A stretch of DNA of 64,000 nt from assembly GCA_016706565.1 (NCBI GenBank), contig JADJJI010000001.1, positions 186,001-250,000 of the forward strand. Direction: 5' to 3'. Origin of the DNA: Piscinibacter sp. (GTDB lineage Bacteria > Pseudomonadota > Gammaproteobacteria > Burkholderiales > Burkholderiaceae_C). The notes beneath the pieces were generated by a model. The model was not told the origin of the DNA. It saw only the letters and a list, made by a program, of their open reading frames with translations, and searched no databases. The first letter of the stretch is position 1. Each line of letters starts with the position of its first letter. Made by a program: the position numbers and the translations under genes. Of this stretch, positions 37,618 to 47,261 are shown in pieces.

Positions 37618-39109
37618 CTAGAACGTGCGCACCTTGGGCGGAATCGACTCGGCCGTCAGCGGCTGCAGGTTCACCGGCTTGTAGTCGAGCCGGTTGCCTT
37701 CGCTGTACCACAGCGTAGTCGTTGGCGACGTCCTGCGCGTACTCGCCGCCGCTGCTCTTCTCGAATCGCGCCAGGCGTGCCAGCGTCTGGTCGGCCGCAT
37801 CGGCCGGCAGCGCCTTGTGGCTCTTCGTCTTCAGCGCGCTGTCGACGATGTGGTTGCCGGCGGCACGGCCGAACACCAGCAGGTCGAGCAGCGAATTGGT
37901 GCCCAGGCGGTTGGCGCCGTGCACGCTCACGCAGGAGCATTCGCCCACCGCATACAGGCCGTTGACCACCGCGTTCGGGCTGCCGTTCTTCGGCACCACC
38001 ACCTGGCCGTGGATGTTGGTCGGGATGCCGCCCATCTGGTAGTGGATGGTCGGCACCACGGGGATCGGCTCCTTCGTGATGTCGACGTTGGCGAAGTTGT
38101 GGCCGATCTCGAACACGCTGGGCAGGCGCTTCATGATCGTCTCGGCGCCCAGGTGGGTCATGTCGAGCTGGATGTAGTCCTTGTTCGGACCGCAGCCGCG
38201 CCCTTCCTTGATCTCCTGGTCCATGCAGCGCGAGACGAAGTCGCGCGGCGCCAGGTCCTTCAGCGTGGGCGCGTAGCGCTCCATGAAACGCTCGCCGTTG
38301 CTGTTGCGCAGGATCGCGCCTTCGCCGCGGCAGCCTTCGGTGAGCAGCACGCCGGCGTTGTGCACGCCGGTCGGGTGGAACTGCCAGAACTCCATGTCTT
38401 CCAGCGGGATGCCGGCACGCGCCGCCATGCCCAGGCCGTCGCCCGTGTTGATGAAGGCGTTGGTGCTGGCCGCGAAGATGCGCCCGGCGCCGCCGGTGGC
38501 CAGCAGCACGGTCTTCGCCTCGAAGATGTGCAGCTCGCCGGTCTCCATCTCGAGCGCGGTGACGCCGACCACGTCGCCCTCGGCGTCGCGGATCAGATCG
38601 AGCGCCATCCACTCGACGAAGAAATTGGTGCGCGACTTGACGTTCTGCTGGTACAGCGTGTGCAGCATCGCGTGGCCGGTGCGGTCGGCCGCGGCGCAGG
38701 CGCGCTGCACCGGCTTCTCGCCGTAGTTGGCGGTGTGGCCGCCGAACGGGCGCTGGTAGATCGTGCCGTCGGGGTTGCGGTCGAACGGCATGCCGAAGTG
38801 CTCGAGCTCGTAGACGACCTTCGGCGCCTCGCGGCACATGAACTCGATCGCGTCCTGGTCGCCGAGCCAGTCGGAGCCCTTGACGGTGTCGTAGAAGTGG
38901 TAGTGCCAGTTGTCCTCGGACATGTTGCCCAGCGAGGCGCCGATGCCGCCCTGCGCAGCGACGGTGTGCGAGCGCGTCGGGAACACCTTGGACAGCACGG
39001 CGACGTTCAATCCGGCGCGGGCGAGCTGCAGCGAGGCGCGCATGCCGGAACCGCCGGCACCGACGATGACGACGTCGAACTTGCGCTTCGAGACGTTGGT
39101 GGAAGTCAT
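37618..39109 (-). pseudogene. sdhA: Succinate dehydrogenase flavoprotein subunit with internal deletion and frameshift
   Basis: From the ATG at 39109 (MTSTNVSKRKFDVVIVGAGG) 464 codons are normal: the FAD-linking SHTVAAQGG, GEGAILRNSNGERFMERYAP, and HGANRLGTNSLLDLLVFG. At about 37716-37719 the reading frame jumps to the last 32 residues of the protein (TLWYSEGNRLDYKP to the C-terminal PPKVRTF, stop at 37618), which lie in another frame. About 95 residues of the helical C-terminal domain, normally containing the conserved ESRGAH and FPDRDD motifs, are absent. As written, the ORF would run on out of frame to 37583. A damaged SDH is unexpected beside intact sdhB, sdhC and sdhD; an assembly error is likely. 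Confidence 0.88.
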
Positions 39110-39113
39110 GGAA

Positions 39114-39476
39114 TCAGAGTCTCCAAAGGACCTGGATGGCCCAGCCCGCACAGCCCACCAGCCAGACGATCGTGAACACCTGCAGCGCGAGCTTGATGCC
39201 CACCGGCTTCACGTAGTCCATCCAGACATCGCGCATGCCCACCCATACGTGGTACAGGAGCGAAACGATGACGACGAAGGTCAGCACCTTCATCCACTGC
39301 CGGCTGAAGATGCCGGCCCACTTGTCGTAGCCCATCTCGCCGGGCAGCAGCACCTGCACGATCAGCGCGAGGGTGAACAGCGCCATCAGCGCCGCGGTGA
39401 TGCGCTGCGCAAGCCAGTCGCGCAGGCCGTAGTGCGCACCGACGACGATGCGCTTGGATCCGAAGTTCTGTGCCAT
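39114..39476 (-). CDS. sdhD: Succinate dehydrogenase membrane anchor subunit D
   Basis: A 120-residue protein with three membrane segments (about 30-48, 63-83, 95-115). It contains AHYGLRDWLAQRITA near 14 and LLYHVWVGMRDVWMDYV near 72, with the haem-ligand-type His and the quinone-site Asp/Tyr of SdhD. It anchors SdhAB and helps bind haem b and quinone. It is four bases upstream of sdhA and 11 nt downstream of sdhC. Confidence 0.93.
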   Translation of the reverse strand: MAQNFGSKRIVVGAHYGLRDWLAQRITAALMALFTLALIVQVLLPGEMGYDKWAGIFSRQWMKVLTFVVIVSLLYHVWVGMRDVWMDYVKPVGIKLALQVFTIVWLVGCAGWAIQVLWRL

Positions 39477-39487
39477 GAGAAGGGTGC

Positions 39488-39910
39488 TCAGAAGAACAGC
39501 TTGAAGCCCAGCGCCAGCGTCAGCGCGACGCTCAGCGCCAGCGTGACGATCGCCGAGAGGTGGCCGAATTCCTTGGTCACCGCGTGGGTCGCGTCCATCC
39601 AGAGGTGGCGCAGCCCGGCGATCAGGTGGTGCAGGTAGGCCCAGATGAGGCCCAGCACGACAAGCTTGAGGAACCAGCCGGGCAGGAAGCCCACGCCGGC
39701 CGCGAAGGCCGCCCTGAACTGGCTGTACGAGATTTCCGAGGTGACGCTCGCGTCGAACATCCAGATGATGAACGGCATCAGCAGGAACATCACGACGCCG
39801 CTGACACGGTGCAGGATCGAGACGATGCCTGCGGGTGGCAGGCGATACGCGACGATCTGCGAGACGTGGATGTTGCGGAACACGGGCCGCTCTTTGAGGG
39901 TGTCTGCCAT
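39488..39910 (-). CDS. sdhC: Succinate dehydrogenase cytochrome b556 subunit
   Basis: I take the ATG at 39910 (MADTLKERPVFRNIHV), giving 140 residues with three membrane helices. VSILHRVSGVVMFLLMPF near residue 30 holds the quinone-binding Ser/Arg, and LIWAYLHHLIAGLRHLWMD near 90 holds the haem-ligand His. It opens the sdhCDAB genes, 116 nt downstream of the gntR stop, so regulator and sdh genes may be co-transcribed. Confidence 0.94.
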   Translation of the reverse strand: MADTLKERPVFRNIHVSQIVAYRLPPAGIVSILHRVSGVVMFLLMPFIIWMFDASVTSEISYSQFRAAFAAGVGFLPGWFLKLVVLGLIWAYLHHLIAGLRHLWMDATHAVTKEFGHLSAIVTLALSVALTLALGFKLFF

Positions 39911-40026
39911 GCCCAACCTTGTGCTCAGTGGTGATGTAATCGACGCGAAACCGAATGATTCTATTGCACTGCAGCAGGCTTGCACGGTGCTTGCGCGCAC
40001 CATGGGCCTTGTGATTCAAAGGCGCT

Positions 40027-40812
40027 TCAGCTCAACTCGTTGCGATAGTGGTGCGACTGGGTGTTGTACAGGCCGCGGCGCAGTTCGACCGGCTTGTCAC
40101 CATAGCTCAGCGACAGCCGCTCGACCAGGAGCAGCGGCGCACCCACGGCCACGGCCAGCAGTTCGGCCGACTGCGCATCGGCGGCCACCGCGCGGATCTT
40201 CTCCTCGGCGCGGATCATGCGCACGCCGAACTCCGATTCGAACAAGCCGTACATCGGCCCGCGGTAGCCCGACAGGCGCTCGGCGGTGAGGCCCTTGAAG
40301 GGCGCCGCCGGCAGCCAGATCTCGTCGAACACCACCGGCACGCCGCGCAGCGACAGCACGCGCTTGATCTGGATGGCCGCGTCGCCTGAGCGCAGGCCCA
40401 GCGCGCGCGCCACCTCGGCGGGCGCACGCAGGCGCCGGCAGTCGATGAAGCGGCGCTGCGTGCCGCCGTCGGTGACGCCATCGTCAGGCTGCAACCGCAG
40501 GAAGCGGTACTGCGTGGTCTGCTCGGCGTGCGTGGCGACGAAGGTGCCCTTGCCCTGGCGGCGCACCAGCAGGTTCTCGGTGGCCAGTTCGTCGATCGCC
40601 TTGCGCACCGTGCCCTGGCTGACCTTGAAGCGCACCGCGAGCTCGGTTTCGCTCGGAATCGCCTCGCCCGGGCGCCACACGCCGGCCTGCAGGTCGCGCA
40701 CCATCAGCGCCTTGATCTGCTGGTACAGCGGGCTGAAGGCGGGGCTGGCGGGTTCGGTCTGGGCGGCGGCGGACATGGGCGCATTGCAGCACAAGAGTCG
40801 CCCATCGTCCAT
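40027..40812 (-). CDS. GntR family (HutC/UTRA) transcriptional regulator, probable TCA-cycle regulator
   Basis: The longest form has 261 residues; an internal ATG at 40776 (MSAAAQTEPAS) is equally plausible. The winged helix occupies about residues 25-95 (PSETELAVRFKVSQGTVRKAIDELATENLLVRRQGKGTFVA), followed by a UTRA ligand-binding domain (about 105-250). It sits upstream of sdhC and divergent from mdh. A 14-bp palindrome lies 15 bp before its start and recurs before acnB, so autoregulation and control of TCA genes are inferred. The ligand is unknown. Confidence 0.85.
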   Translation of the reverse strand: MDDGRLLCCNAPMSAAAQTEPASPAFSPLYQQIKALMVRDLQAGVWRPGEAIPSETELAVRFKVSQGTVRKAIDELATENLLVRRQGKGTFVATHAEQTTQYRFLRLQPDDGVTDGGTQRRFIDCRRLRAPAEVARALGLRSGDAAIQIKRVLSLRGVPVVFDEIWLPAAPFKGLTAERLSGYRGPMYGLFESEFGVRMIRAEEKIRAVAADAQSAELLAVAVGAPLLLVERLSLSYGDKPVELRRGLYNTQSHHYRNELS

Positions 40813-40827
40813 GATCAGCTGACAGAT

Positions 40828-40841
40828 GTCTTATAGAAGAC
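40828..40841. promoter_or_regulatory. Predicted GntR operator between gntR and mdh
   Basis: GTCTTATAGAAGAC is a 14-bp inverted repeat with one mismatched position from the perfect GTCTTATATAAGAC found upstream of acnB. It lies just before the regulator's start and about 100 bp before mdh, so it can serve both divergent units. Confidence 0.65.
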
Positions 40842-40940
40842 AGAAGACTCGGGATTCCCCTCGCCCGCCGCACGGCTTCGTCCTACACTCGCGCCCTGAC
40901 CCCTCCCAAAAGACCTTTTCCCTCTCTTCTGGAGCCTTCC

Positions 40941-41927
<987 letters not shown>

Positions 41928-41946
41928 TGCGCGGGACGCAGCGCCG

Positions 41947-41988
41947 GGCCACCCCAAGCAAGGCCCGCCCCCTCTCGGAGGGGTGGCC
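41947..41988. repeat. Nested inverted repeat in the mdh-lyase gap
   Basis: An outer pair GGCCACCCC / GGGGTGGCC encloses an inner CCCCTC/GAGGGG hairpin. The block, with the AAGCAAGGCCCGCCCCCT stretch, looks like a dispersed intergenic element of the kind seen in many Burkholderiales genomes. It may also terminate mdh transcription, though no T-run follows. Confidence 0.45.
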
Positions 41989-42015
41989 GCTGCTTGCGGC
42001 GGACGGGGAGTTGTC

Positions 42016-43008
42016 ATGACGCCGCGCGAAGCGCTCTTCGACGCCGACGACCGCGCACAGGCCCTGCCTGTGTGCGATCACTACTCGGGCGTCGAGGCGC
42101 GCATGCGCAAGAGCCTCGAGCTGCAGGGCGAGCTCGGGCCGGTGTTCGACGTCACGCTCGATTGCGAAGACGGCGCCCCGGTGGGCGGCGAGGCCGAGCA
42201 CGCGCACCTGTGCGCCGAGCTGGTCATGTCGGCGGCCAACCGCTTCGGCCGCGTTGGCGCGCGCGTGCACCCGGTCGACCACCCGGCCTTCGAAGCCGAT
42301 GTCGACACGCTGATCCGCCGAGCCGGCTCGCGCCTGGCCTACCTGATGGTGCCCAAGCCGCGCGGCCTGGCGGACGTGAGCCGTGCCTGCGACGAGATCG
42401 ATCACTTCGTCCGCATCCACGGCCACGGCCACGCCATTCCCGTGCACGTGCTGGTCGAGACGCATGGCGCGCTGCGCGAGGTCGGCGCGATCGCGGCGCA
42501 TCCGCGCATCGAGTCGGTGTCGTTCGGGCTGATGGATTTCGTCTCGGCGCACCGCGGCGCGATCCCCGCCACCGCGATGAGCGCGCAGGGGCAGTTCAGC
42601 CACCCGCTGGTGGTGCGCGCCAAGCTGGAGATCGCCGCCGCCTGCCACGCCTACGCGAAGACGCCATCGCACTGCGTGGTCACCGAGTTCAAGGACCTGC
42701 GCGCCCTCAACGCCGCAGCGACACGGGCTGCGCGCGAGTTCGGCTACACCCGCATGTGGAGCATCCACCCCGATCAGGTGCGCACCATCGTCGACGCCTT
42801 CGCCCCGACGGCGGCCGAGACCGACCTGGCCATCGAGATCATCCGCGGCGCGCAGGCCGCACACTGGGCGCCCACGCGGCACCGCGACACCCTGCACGAC
42901 CGCGCCAGCTACCGCTACTTCTGGCAGGTGCTGGAGCGCGCGCATCGCACCGGGCAGCCGCTGCCGGCCGAGGCGCGGCAGGCATGGTTCGACACTCCGG
43001 TCGCCTGA
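42016..43008 (+). CDS. HpcH/HpaI aldolase / CitE-type acyl-CoA lyase
   Basis: The start at 42016 has GGGGAG six bases upstream and gives 330 residues. The TIM-barrel motifs of the CitE/malyl-CoA lyase family are present: FDVTLDCEDGAPVGGE near 48 (acid segment), LMVPKPRG near 113, VLVETHGALREV near 150 (metal-binding Glu) and SVSFGLMDFVSAHRG near 170. Such enzymes cleave or form CoA esters of malate or citramalate. Its position after mdh hints at malyl-CoA or a related C4 substrate, but the sequence does not decide this; the citrate lyase partner subunits are absent. Confidence 0.8.
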   Translation: MTPREALFDADDRAQALPVCDHYSGVEARMRKSLELQGELGPVFDVTLDCEDGAPVGGEAEHAHLCAELVMSAANRFGRVGARVHPVDHPAFEADVDTLIRRAGSRLAYLMVPKPRGLADVSRACDEIDHFVRIHGHGHAIPVHVLVETHGALREVGAIAAHPRIESVSFGLMDFVSAHRGAIPATAMSAQGQFSHPLVVRAKLEIAAACHAYAKTPSHCVVTEFKDLRALNAAATRAAREFGYTRMWSIHPDQVRTIVDAFAPTAAETDLAIEIIRGAQAAHWAPTRHRDTLHDRASYRYFWQVLERAHRTGQPLPAEARQAWFDTPVA

Positions 43009-43167
43009 GCGACTTGGCGCGAGTGTGGCAAGCGCCACGTTCCGCACCGGGTGCACGTTTGCACATGTAAGCGCCGCGGGGGCGGACGCTGCAGTTTGTT
43101 GCAAGGCCGGCGGCCGAAGCCTCATGCTTCGCGCACCGTAAAACGACTCGCGCTTGCGCACCCCGCC

Positions 43168-43659
43168 ATGAACTTCAAGAGCACCCTCGCCATCGCCGCC
43201 GCCCTTTGCGTGGGCACTTCGATGGCCCTCGCGCAAAGCGCCGCCCCGGCGAAAGCGGCTGCAAAGCCTGCAGCAGCCAAGCCCGCGCCCAAGAAGGCCG
43301 CCCCGGCCGCTGCGGAACCTGCCCAGGCGTCGCCGGAGCAGCTGGCCGCCGCCGAACGCGTGCACTACGGCACCTACGACTGCGAATTCGGCAAGGTCGC
43401 CGAAGTCTCAACCCTGGCCAAGTACCCCGGCTACGTCGAAGTGAAGTCGGGCAAGCAGAGCTGGATGATGAAGCCGATCGCCTCGAGCACCGGCGCGATC
43501 CGCCTGGAAGACCTGAAGGGCCAGTACCTGGTCATCCAGATCGCCAACAAGTCGATGCTGTTCGACAGCAAGTCGGGCCAGCGCGTGCTCGACGGTTGCG
43601 TGAACGAGAAGCAGAAGGAGTCGGCCGCCGCCGTGGCTGCCGCAGCCGCCGGCAAGTAA
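43168..43659 (+). CDS. Secreted small protein of unknown function
   Basis: The 163 residues comprise a Sec signal (MNFKSTLAIAAALCVGTSMALAQ, cleavage after about 22), an Ala/Lys/Pro-rich spacer (about 23-55) and a compact domain (about 60-145). The domain contains two Cys, one in YGTYDCEFGK and one in VLDGCVNEK, which could form a disulfide in the periplasm. It ends with an Ala-rich tail. The domain faintly recalls small lysozyme-inhibitor-like beta proteins, but I cannot name a family. It stands alone between the lyase gene and a strong terminator. Confidence 0.7.
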   Translation: MNFKSTLAIAAALCVGTSMALAQSAAPAKAAAKPAAAKPAPKKAAPAAAEPAQASPEQLAAAERVHYGTYDCEFGKVAEVSTLAKYPGYVEVKSGKQSWMMKPIASSTGAIRLEDLKGQYLVIQIANKSMLFDSKSGQRVLDGCVNEKQKESAAAVAAAAAGK

Positions 43660-43676
43660 GCCGCTGCCGCTTCAGC

Positions 43677-43703
43677 AAAGGCCCGCCGCGTGCGGGCCTT
43701 TTT
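43677..43703 (+). terminator. Rho-independent terminator
   Basis: A perfect 10-bp stem AAAGGCCCGC / GCGGGCCTTT with loop CGCGT, followed by further T residues, lies 18 nt after the small secreted protein gene. Confidence 0.9.
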
Positions 43704-43773
43704 CTTGCGTGCGCGGCGGGAATGGCCGACGCTGACAGACCGGCGTCAGCCGACGCTGCAATGCTTCCCTCAA

Positions 43774-43787
43774 GTCTTATATAAGAC
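43774..43787. promoter_or_regulatory. Predicted GntR operator upstream of acnB
   Basis: GTCTTATATAAGAC is a perfect 14-bp palindrome 68 bp upstream of the acnB start. A TAAAAT hexamer at 43790-43795 could be the -10 box, so a bound regulator would cover the promoter. The same site, one base different, precedes the gntR gene. Confidence 0.7.
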
Positions 43788-43854
43788 ATAAAATAGCGGG
43801 GTTACCCGTAGCCCCACGCCGACCCGCATTCGTCACCCGTCACCGGAGCCCCCC

Positions 43855-46446
43855 ATGCTGCAAGCCTATCGCCAACATGCCGCCGAACGCGCCGCCCTCG
43901 GCATCCCGCCGCTGCCGCTGGACGCCCAGCAGACCGCCGCGCTGATCGAGCTGATCAAGGCACCGCCGGCCGGCGAGGATGCCTTCCTGATGGACCTGCT
44001 GACGCACCGCGTGCCTCCGGGCGTGGACGACGCCGCCAAGGTGAAGGCCTCGTTCCTCGCCGCCGTCGCGCACGGCGACATCACGGTCGGGCTGGTCTCC
44101 AAGGCCAAGGCCACCGAGCTGCTGGGCACCATGGTGGGCGGCTACAACGTGCACCCGCTGATCGAGCTGCTCGACGACGCCGACGTCGCCGGCGTCGCCG
44201 CCGAGGCGCTGAAGAAGACGCTGCTGATGTTCGACTTCTTCAACGACGTCGCCGAGAAGGCGAAGGCCGGCAATGCGAAGGCCAAGGACGTGATGAAGAG
44301 CTGGGCCGACGCCGAGTGGTTCACCACCCGCCCCGAGGTGCCGAAGTCGATCACCGTCAGCGTCTTCAAGGTGCCCGGCGAGACCAACACCGACGACCTG
44401 TCGCCCGCGCCCGACGCCTGGAGCCGCCCGGACATCCCGCTGCACTACCTGGCGATGCTGAAGAACACCCGCCCCGACGCGGCCTTCAAGCCCGAGGAAG
44501 ACGGCAAGCGCGGCCCGATGCAGTTCATCGAGGACCTGAAGAAGAAGGGCCACCTCGTCGCCTACGTCGGCGACGTGGTCGGCACCGGCTCGTCGCGCAA
44601 GAGCGCCACCAACAGCGTGATCTGGGCCACCGGCCAGGACATCCCCTTCGTGCCGAACAAGCGCTTCGGCGGCGTCACGCTGGGCGGCAAGATCGCGCCG
44701 ATCTTCTTCAACACGCAGGAAGACTCGGGCTCGCTGCCGATCGAGGTCGACGTCTCCAAGCTGGAGATGGGTGACGTCATCGAGGTCAAGCCCTACGACG
44801 GCAAGCTGGTGAAGAACGGCGCCACGGTCGCCGAGTTCAAGCTCAAGAGCGACGTGCTGTTCGACGAGGTGCGTGCCGGCGGCCGCATCAACCTGATCAT
44901 CGGCCGCTCGCTCACCGCCAAGGCGCGCGAGTTCCTCGGCCTGGGCGCCTCCACGGTGTTCCGCCTGCCGCAGCCCCCGGCGGCGACGAAGGCCGGCTTC
45001 ACGCTGGCACAGAAGATGGTCGGCCGCGCCGTCGGCCTGCCGGAAGGCCAGGGCGTGCGCCCGGGCACCTACTGCGAGCCGAAGATGACCACCGTCGGCA
45101 GCCAGGACACCACCGGCCCGATGACGCGCGACGAGCTGAAGGACCTGGCCTGCCTGGGCTTCAGCGCCGACCTGGTGATGCAGTCGTTCTGCCACACCGC
45201 GGCCTACCCGAAGCCGGTCGACGTGAAGACGCACCGCGAGCTGCCCGCCTTCATCAGCAACCGCGGCGGCGTCGCGCTGCGCCCGGGCGACGGCGTGATC
45301 CACAGCTGGCTGAATCGCCTGCTGCTGCCCGACACCGTGGGCACCGGCGGCGACTCGCACACCCGCTTCCCGATCGGCATCTCGTTCCCGGCGGGCTCGG
45401 GCCTGGTCGCCTTCGGCGCCGCCACCGGCGTGATGCCGCTGGACATGCCGGAATCGGTGCTGGTGCGCTTCAAGGGCCAGATGCAGCCCGGCGTGACGCT
45501 GCGCGACCTGGTGCACGCGATCCCCTACGCCGCCATCAAGGCCGGCCTGCTCACCGTGGCCAAGGCCGGCAAGAAGAACATCTTCAGCGGCCGCATCCTC
45601 GAGATCGAGGGCCTGCCCGACCTGAAGGTGGAACAGGCCTTCGAGCTGAGCGACGCGAGCGCCGAGCGCTCCGCCGCCGGCTGCACGATCAAGCTCAACA
45701 AGGCCCCGGTGATCGAGTACCTGACCTCGAACATCGTGCTGATGAAGAACATGATCGCCGACGGCTACGCCGACAAGCGCACGCTGGAGCGCCGCATCAA
45801 GTCGGTCGAGGCGTGGCTGGCCAAGCCGACACTGCTCGAGGCCGACAAGGACGCCGAGTACGCCGCCGTCATCGAGATCGACCTGAACGAGCTGAAGGAG
45901 CCGGTGCTGTGCTGCCCGAACGACCCGGACGACGCCAAGCTGCTGTCGGACGTGGCGGGCACGAAGATCGACGAGGCCTTCATCGGCTCGTGCATGACCA
46001 ACATCGGCCACTTCCGCGCCGCGGCCAAGCTGCTCGGCGGCCAGCGCGACATCCCGGTCAAGCTGTGGGTCGCGCCGCCGACCAAGATGGACCAGAGCGA
46101 GCTGATCAAGGAAGGCCACTACGCCGCCTTCGGCACCGCCGGTGCGCGCACCGAGATGCCGGGCTGCAGCCTGTGCATGGGCAACCAGGCCCAGGTGCGC
46201 GAAGGCGCCACGGTGGTGTCGACCTCGACGCGCAACTTCCCGAACCGCCTGGGCAAGAACACCAACGTGTTCCTCGCCTCGGCCGAACTGGCCGCCATCG
46301 CCTCCAAGCTGGGCAAGCTGCCCACCGTCGCCGAGTACCAGGAAGCGATGGGCATCATCAACAAGGACTCGGCCAGCGTCTACCGCTACCTCAACTTCGA
46401 CCAGATCGAGGAGTACGCGGAGACGGCGAAGTCGGTGACAGTCTGA
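43855..46446 (+). CDS. acnB: Aconitate hydratase B
   Basis: This 863-residue aconitase has the AcnB domain order: N-terminal HEAT-like domain ([20 protein letters not shown]), swivel domain moved to the N-terminal half ([17 protein letters not shown] near 240), then the catalytic core. Cluster cysteines are in [10 protein letters not shown] near 710 and [13 protein letters not shown] near 770. It isomerises citrate and isocitrate. A palindromic GntR-type operator precedes it. A second, AcnA-type aconitase lies at 52-55 kb. Confidence 0.96.
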   Translation: MLQAYRQHAAERAALGIPPLPLDAQQTAALIELIKAPPAGEDAFLMDLLTHRVPPGVDDAAKVKASFLAAVAHGDITVGLVSKAKATELLGTMVGGYNVHPLIELLDDADVAGVAAEALKKTLLMFDFFNDVAEKAKAGNAKAKDVMKSWADAEWFTTRPEVPKSITVSVFKVPGETNTDDLSPAPDAWSRPDIPLHYLAMLKNTRPDAAFKPEEDGKRGPMQFIEDLKKKGHLVAYVGDVVGTGSSRKSATNSVIWATGQDIPFVPNKRFGGVTLGGKIAPIFFNTQEDSGSLPIEVDVSKLEMGDVIEVKPYDGKLVKNGATVAEFKLKSDVLFDEVRAGGRINLIIGRSLTAKAREFLGLGASTVFRLPQPPAATKAGFTLAQKMVGRAVGLPEGQGVRPGTYCEPKMTTVGSQDTTGPMTRDELKDLACLGFSADLVMQSFCHTAAYPKPVDVKTHRELPAFISNRGGVALRPGDGVIHSWLNRLLLPDTVGTGGDSHTRFPIGISFPAGSGLVAFGAATGVMPLDMPESVLVRFKGQMQPGVTLRDLVHAIPYAAIKAGLLTVAKAGKKNIFSGRILEIEGLPDLKVEQAFELSDASAERSAAGCTIKLNKAPVIEYLTSNIVLMKNMIADGYADKRTLERRIKSVEAWLAKPTLLEADKDAEYAAVIEIDLNELKEPVLCCPNDPDDAKLLSDVAGTKIDEAFIGSCMTNIGHFRAAAKLLGGQRDIPVKLWVAPPTKMDQSELIKEGHYAAFGTAGARTEMPGCSLCMGNQAQVREGATVVSTSTRNFPNRLGKNTNVFLASAELAAIASKLGKLPTVAEYQEAMGIINKDSASVYRYLNFDQIEEYAETAKSVTV

Positions 46447-46468
46447 GCGAGCGCCGCTGACTCGCCGC

Positions 46469-46492
46469 GACGGCCCGCTTCGGCGGGCCGTC
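46469..46492 (+). terminator. Terminator-like hairpin after acnB
   Basis: A near-perfect stem GACGGCCCGC / GCGGGCCGTC lies 23 nt beyond the acnB stop, followed by a weak T-rich tail (GGTATTTC). Confidence 0.6.
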
Positions 46493-46505
46493 GGTATTTC
46501 GGACC

Positions 46506-47261
46506 TTGCGCAAACTCAACGACCTGGTCGACCGGCCGCAACAAACTGCAGTCATGCGGGGGGCGAAGGAGCTCGCGGTGCGAGACACGGTCGGGCTAGA
46601 GCATGTCCACTCACGGGTGCGCCGGCGCTTGGTCGGGGGTGCCTTGCTGTGGCTCGCGCCGCAGCGGTTCGCCCGAGCCACACCCTACCCCGCCACCATC
46701 GCGGCGATGCAGACCGCCCACGAGGCGGAAATGCATGTCTACTACCGCTACACCGAATTCAGCCGAATCGCCACCCAGGAAGGCTACCGCGGCATCGCCT
46801 ATCTGTTCACCGCCTTCGCCGCAGCCGAGCTGATCCATGCCGGCAACTTCGCGCGCATCCTGGCGCGGCTGAACGTCGAGGTTCCGCCGGTGCCCCGGCC
46901 GGTGCTGAGAGCAGGCACGACGCGCGAGAACCTGATCGCCGCAGCCGCGTCGGAGATTGCTTCGATCGACTCGCTCTATCCCGGCCTGCTCGAGCGCCTG
47001 CGCGCCGAGGATCACGCCGACGCCATGACCACGGTGCGCTACGCCTGGGCTACCGAGAAGCAGCACCGCGACAAGATCGCGCAGATCCAGCGCTGGTCGC
47101 CGAGCTTCTTCGAGCAGGTGGCCAAGCACATCGACGCCAAGACCGGCCAGTACTTCATTTGCCAGCTGTGCGGCTGCACGCTCAACAAGCTGCCGGCCGA
47201 GACCTGCCCGGTGTGCGCCAATGCGGCCAAGCACTTCCGGCGCATCGAACCCTCGGGCTGA
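46506..47261 (+). CDS. Rubrerythrin-like diiron protein
   Basis: The ferritin-like diiron domain is clear: Glu/Tyr in EAEMHVYYRYTEFSRIA, an ExxH in AELIHAGNF, and a second Glu/His pair in WATEKQHRDKI. A C-terminal rubredoxin-like zinc or iron knuckle has two Cys pairs in YFICQLCGC and ETCPVCANAA. Such proteins reduce hydrogen peroxide under low oxygen. The start is uncertain: the 251-residue form needs a TTG at 46506, an ATG at 46554 gives 235 residues, and an ATG at 46707 would begin directly before the diiron helix (MQTAHEAEMH). The family core starts near the last of these, so the N-terminal 67 residues may not be coding. Confidence 0.8.
   Translation: MRKLNDLVDRPQQTAVMRGAKELAVRDTVGLEHVHSRVRRRLVGGALLWLAPQRFARATPYPATIAAMQTAHEAEMHVYYRYTEFSRIATQEGYRGIAYLFTAFAAAELIHAGNFARILARLNVEVPPVPRPVLRAGTTRENLIAAAASEIASIDSLYPGLLERLRAEDHADAMTTVRYAWATEKQHRDKIAQIQRWSPSFFEQVAKHIDAKTGQYFICQLCGCTLNKLPAETCPVCANAAKHFRRIEPSG

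Noticed and set aside
37583-37717. The 522-codon sdhA frame ending at 37583 as a real shortened SdhA
   Set aside because: Its last 45 codons are out of frame; the true SdhA C-terminus is present in the adjacent frame up to 37618.
43840-46119. A 759-codon open frame on the minus strand
   Set aside because: It is the antisense shadow of acnB in high-GC DNA; its composition (His/Arg/Val-rich) has no family character and the sense strand encodes a complete AcnB.
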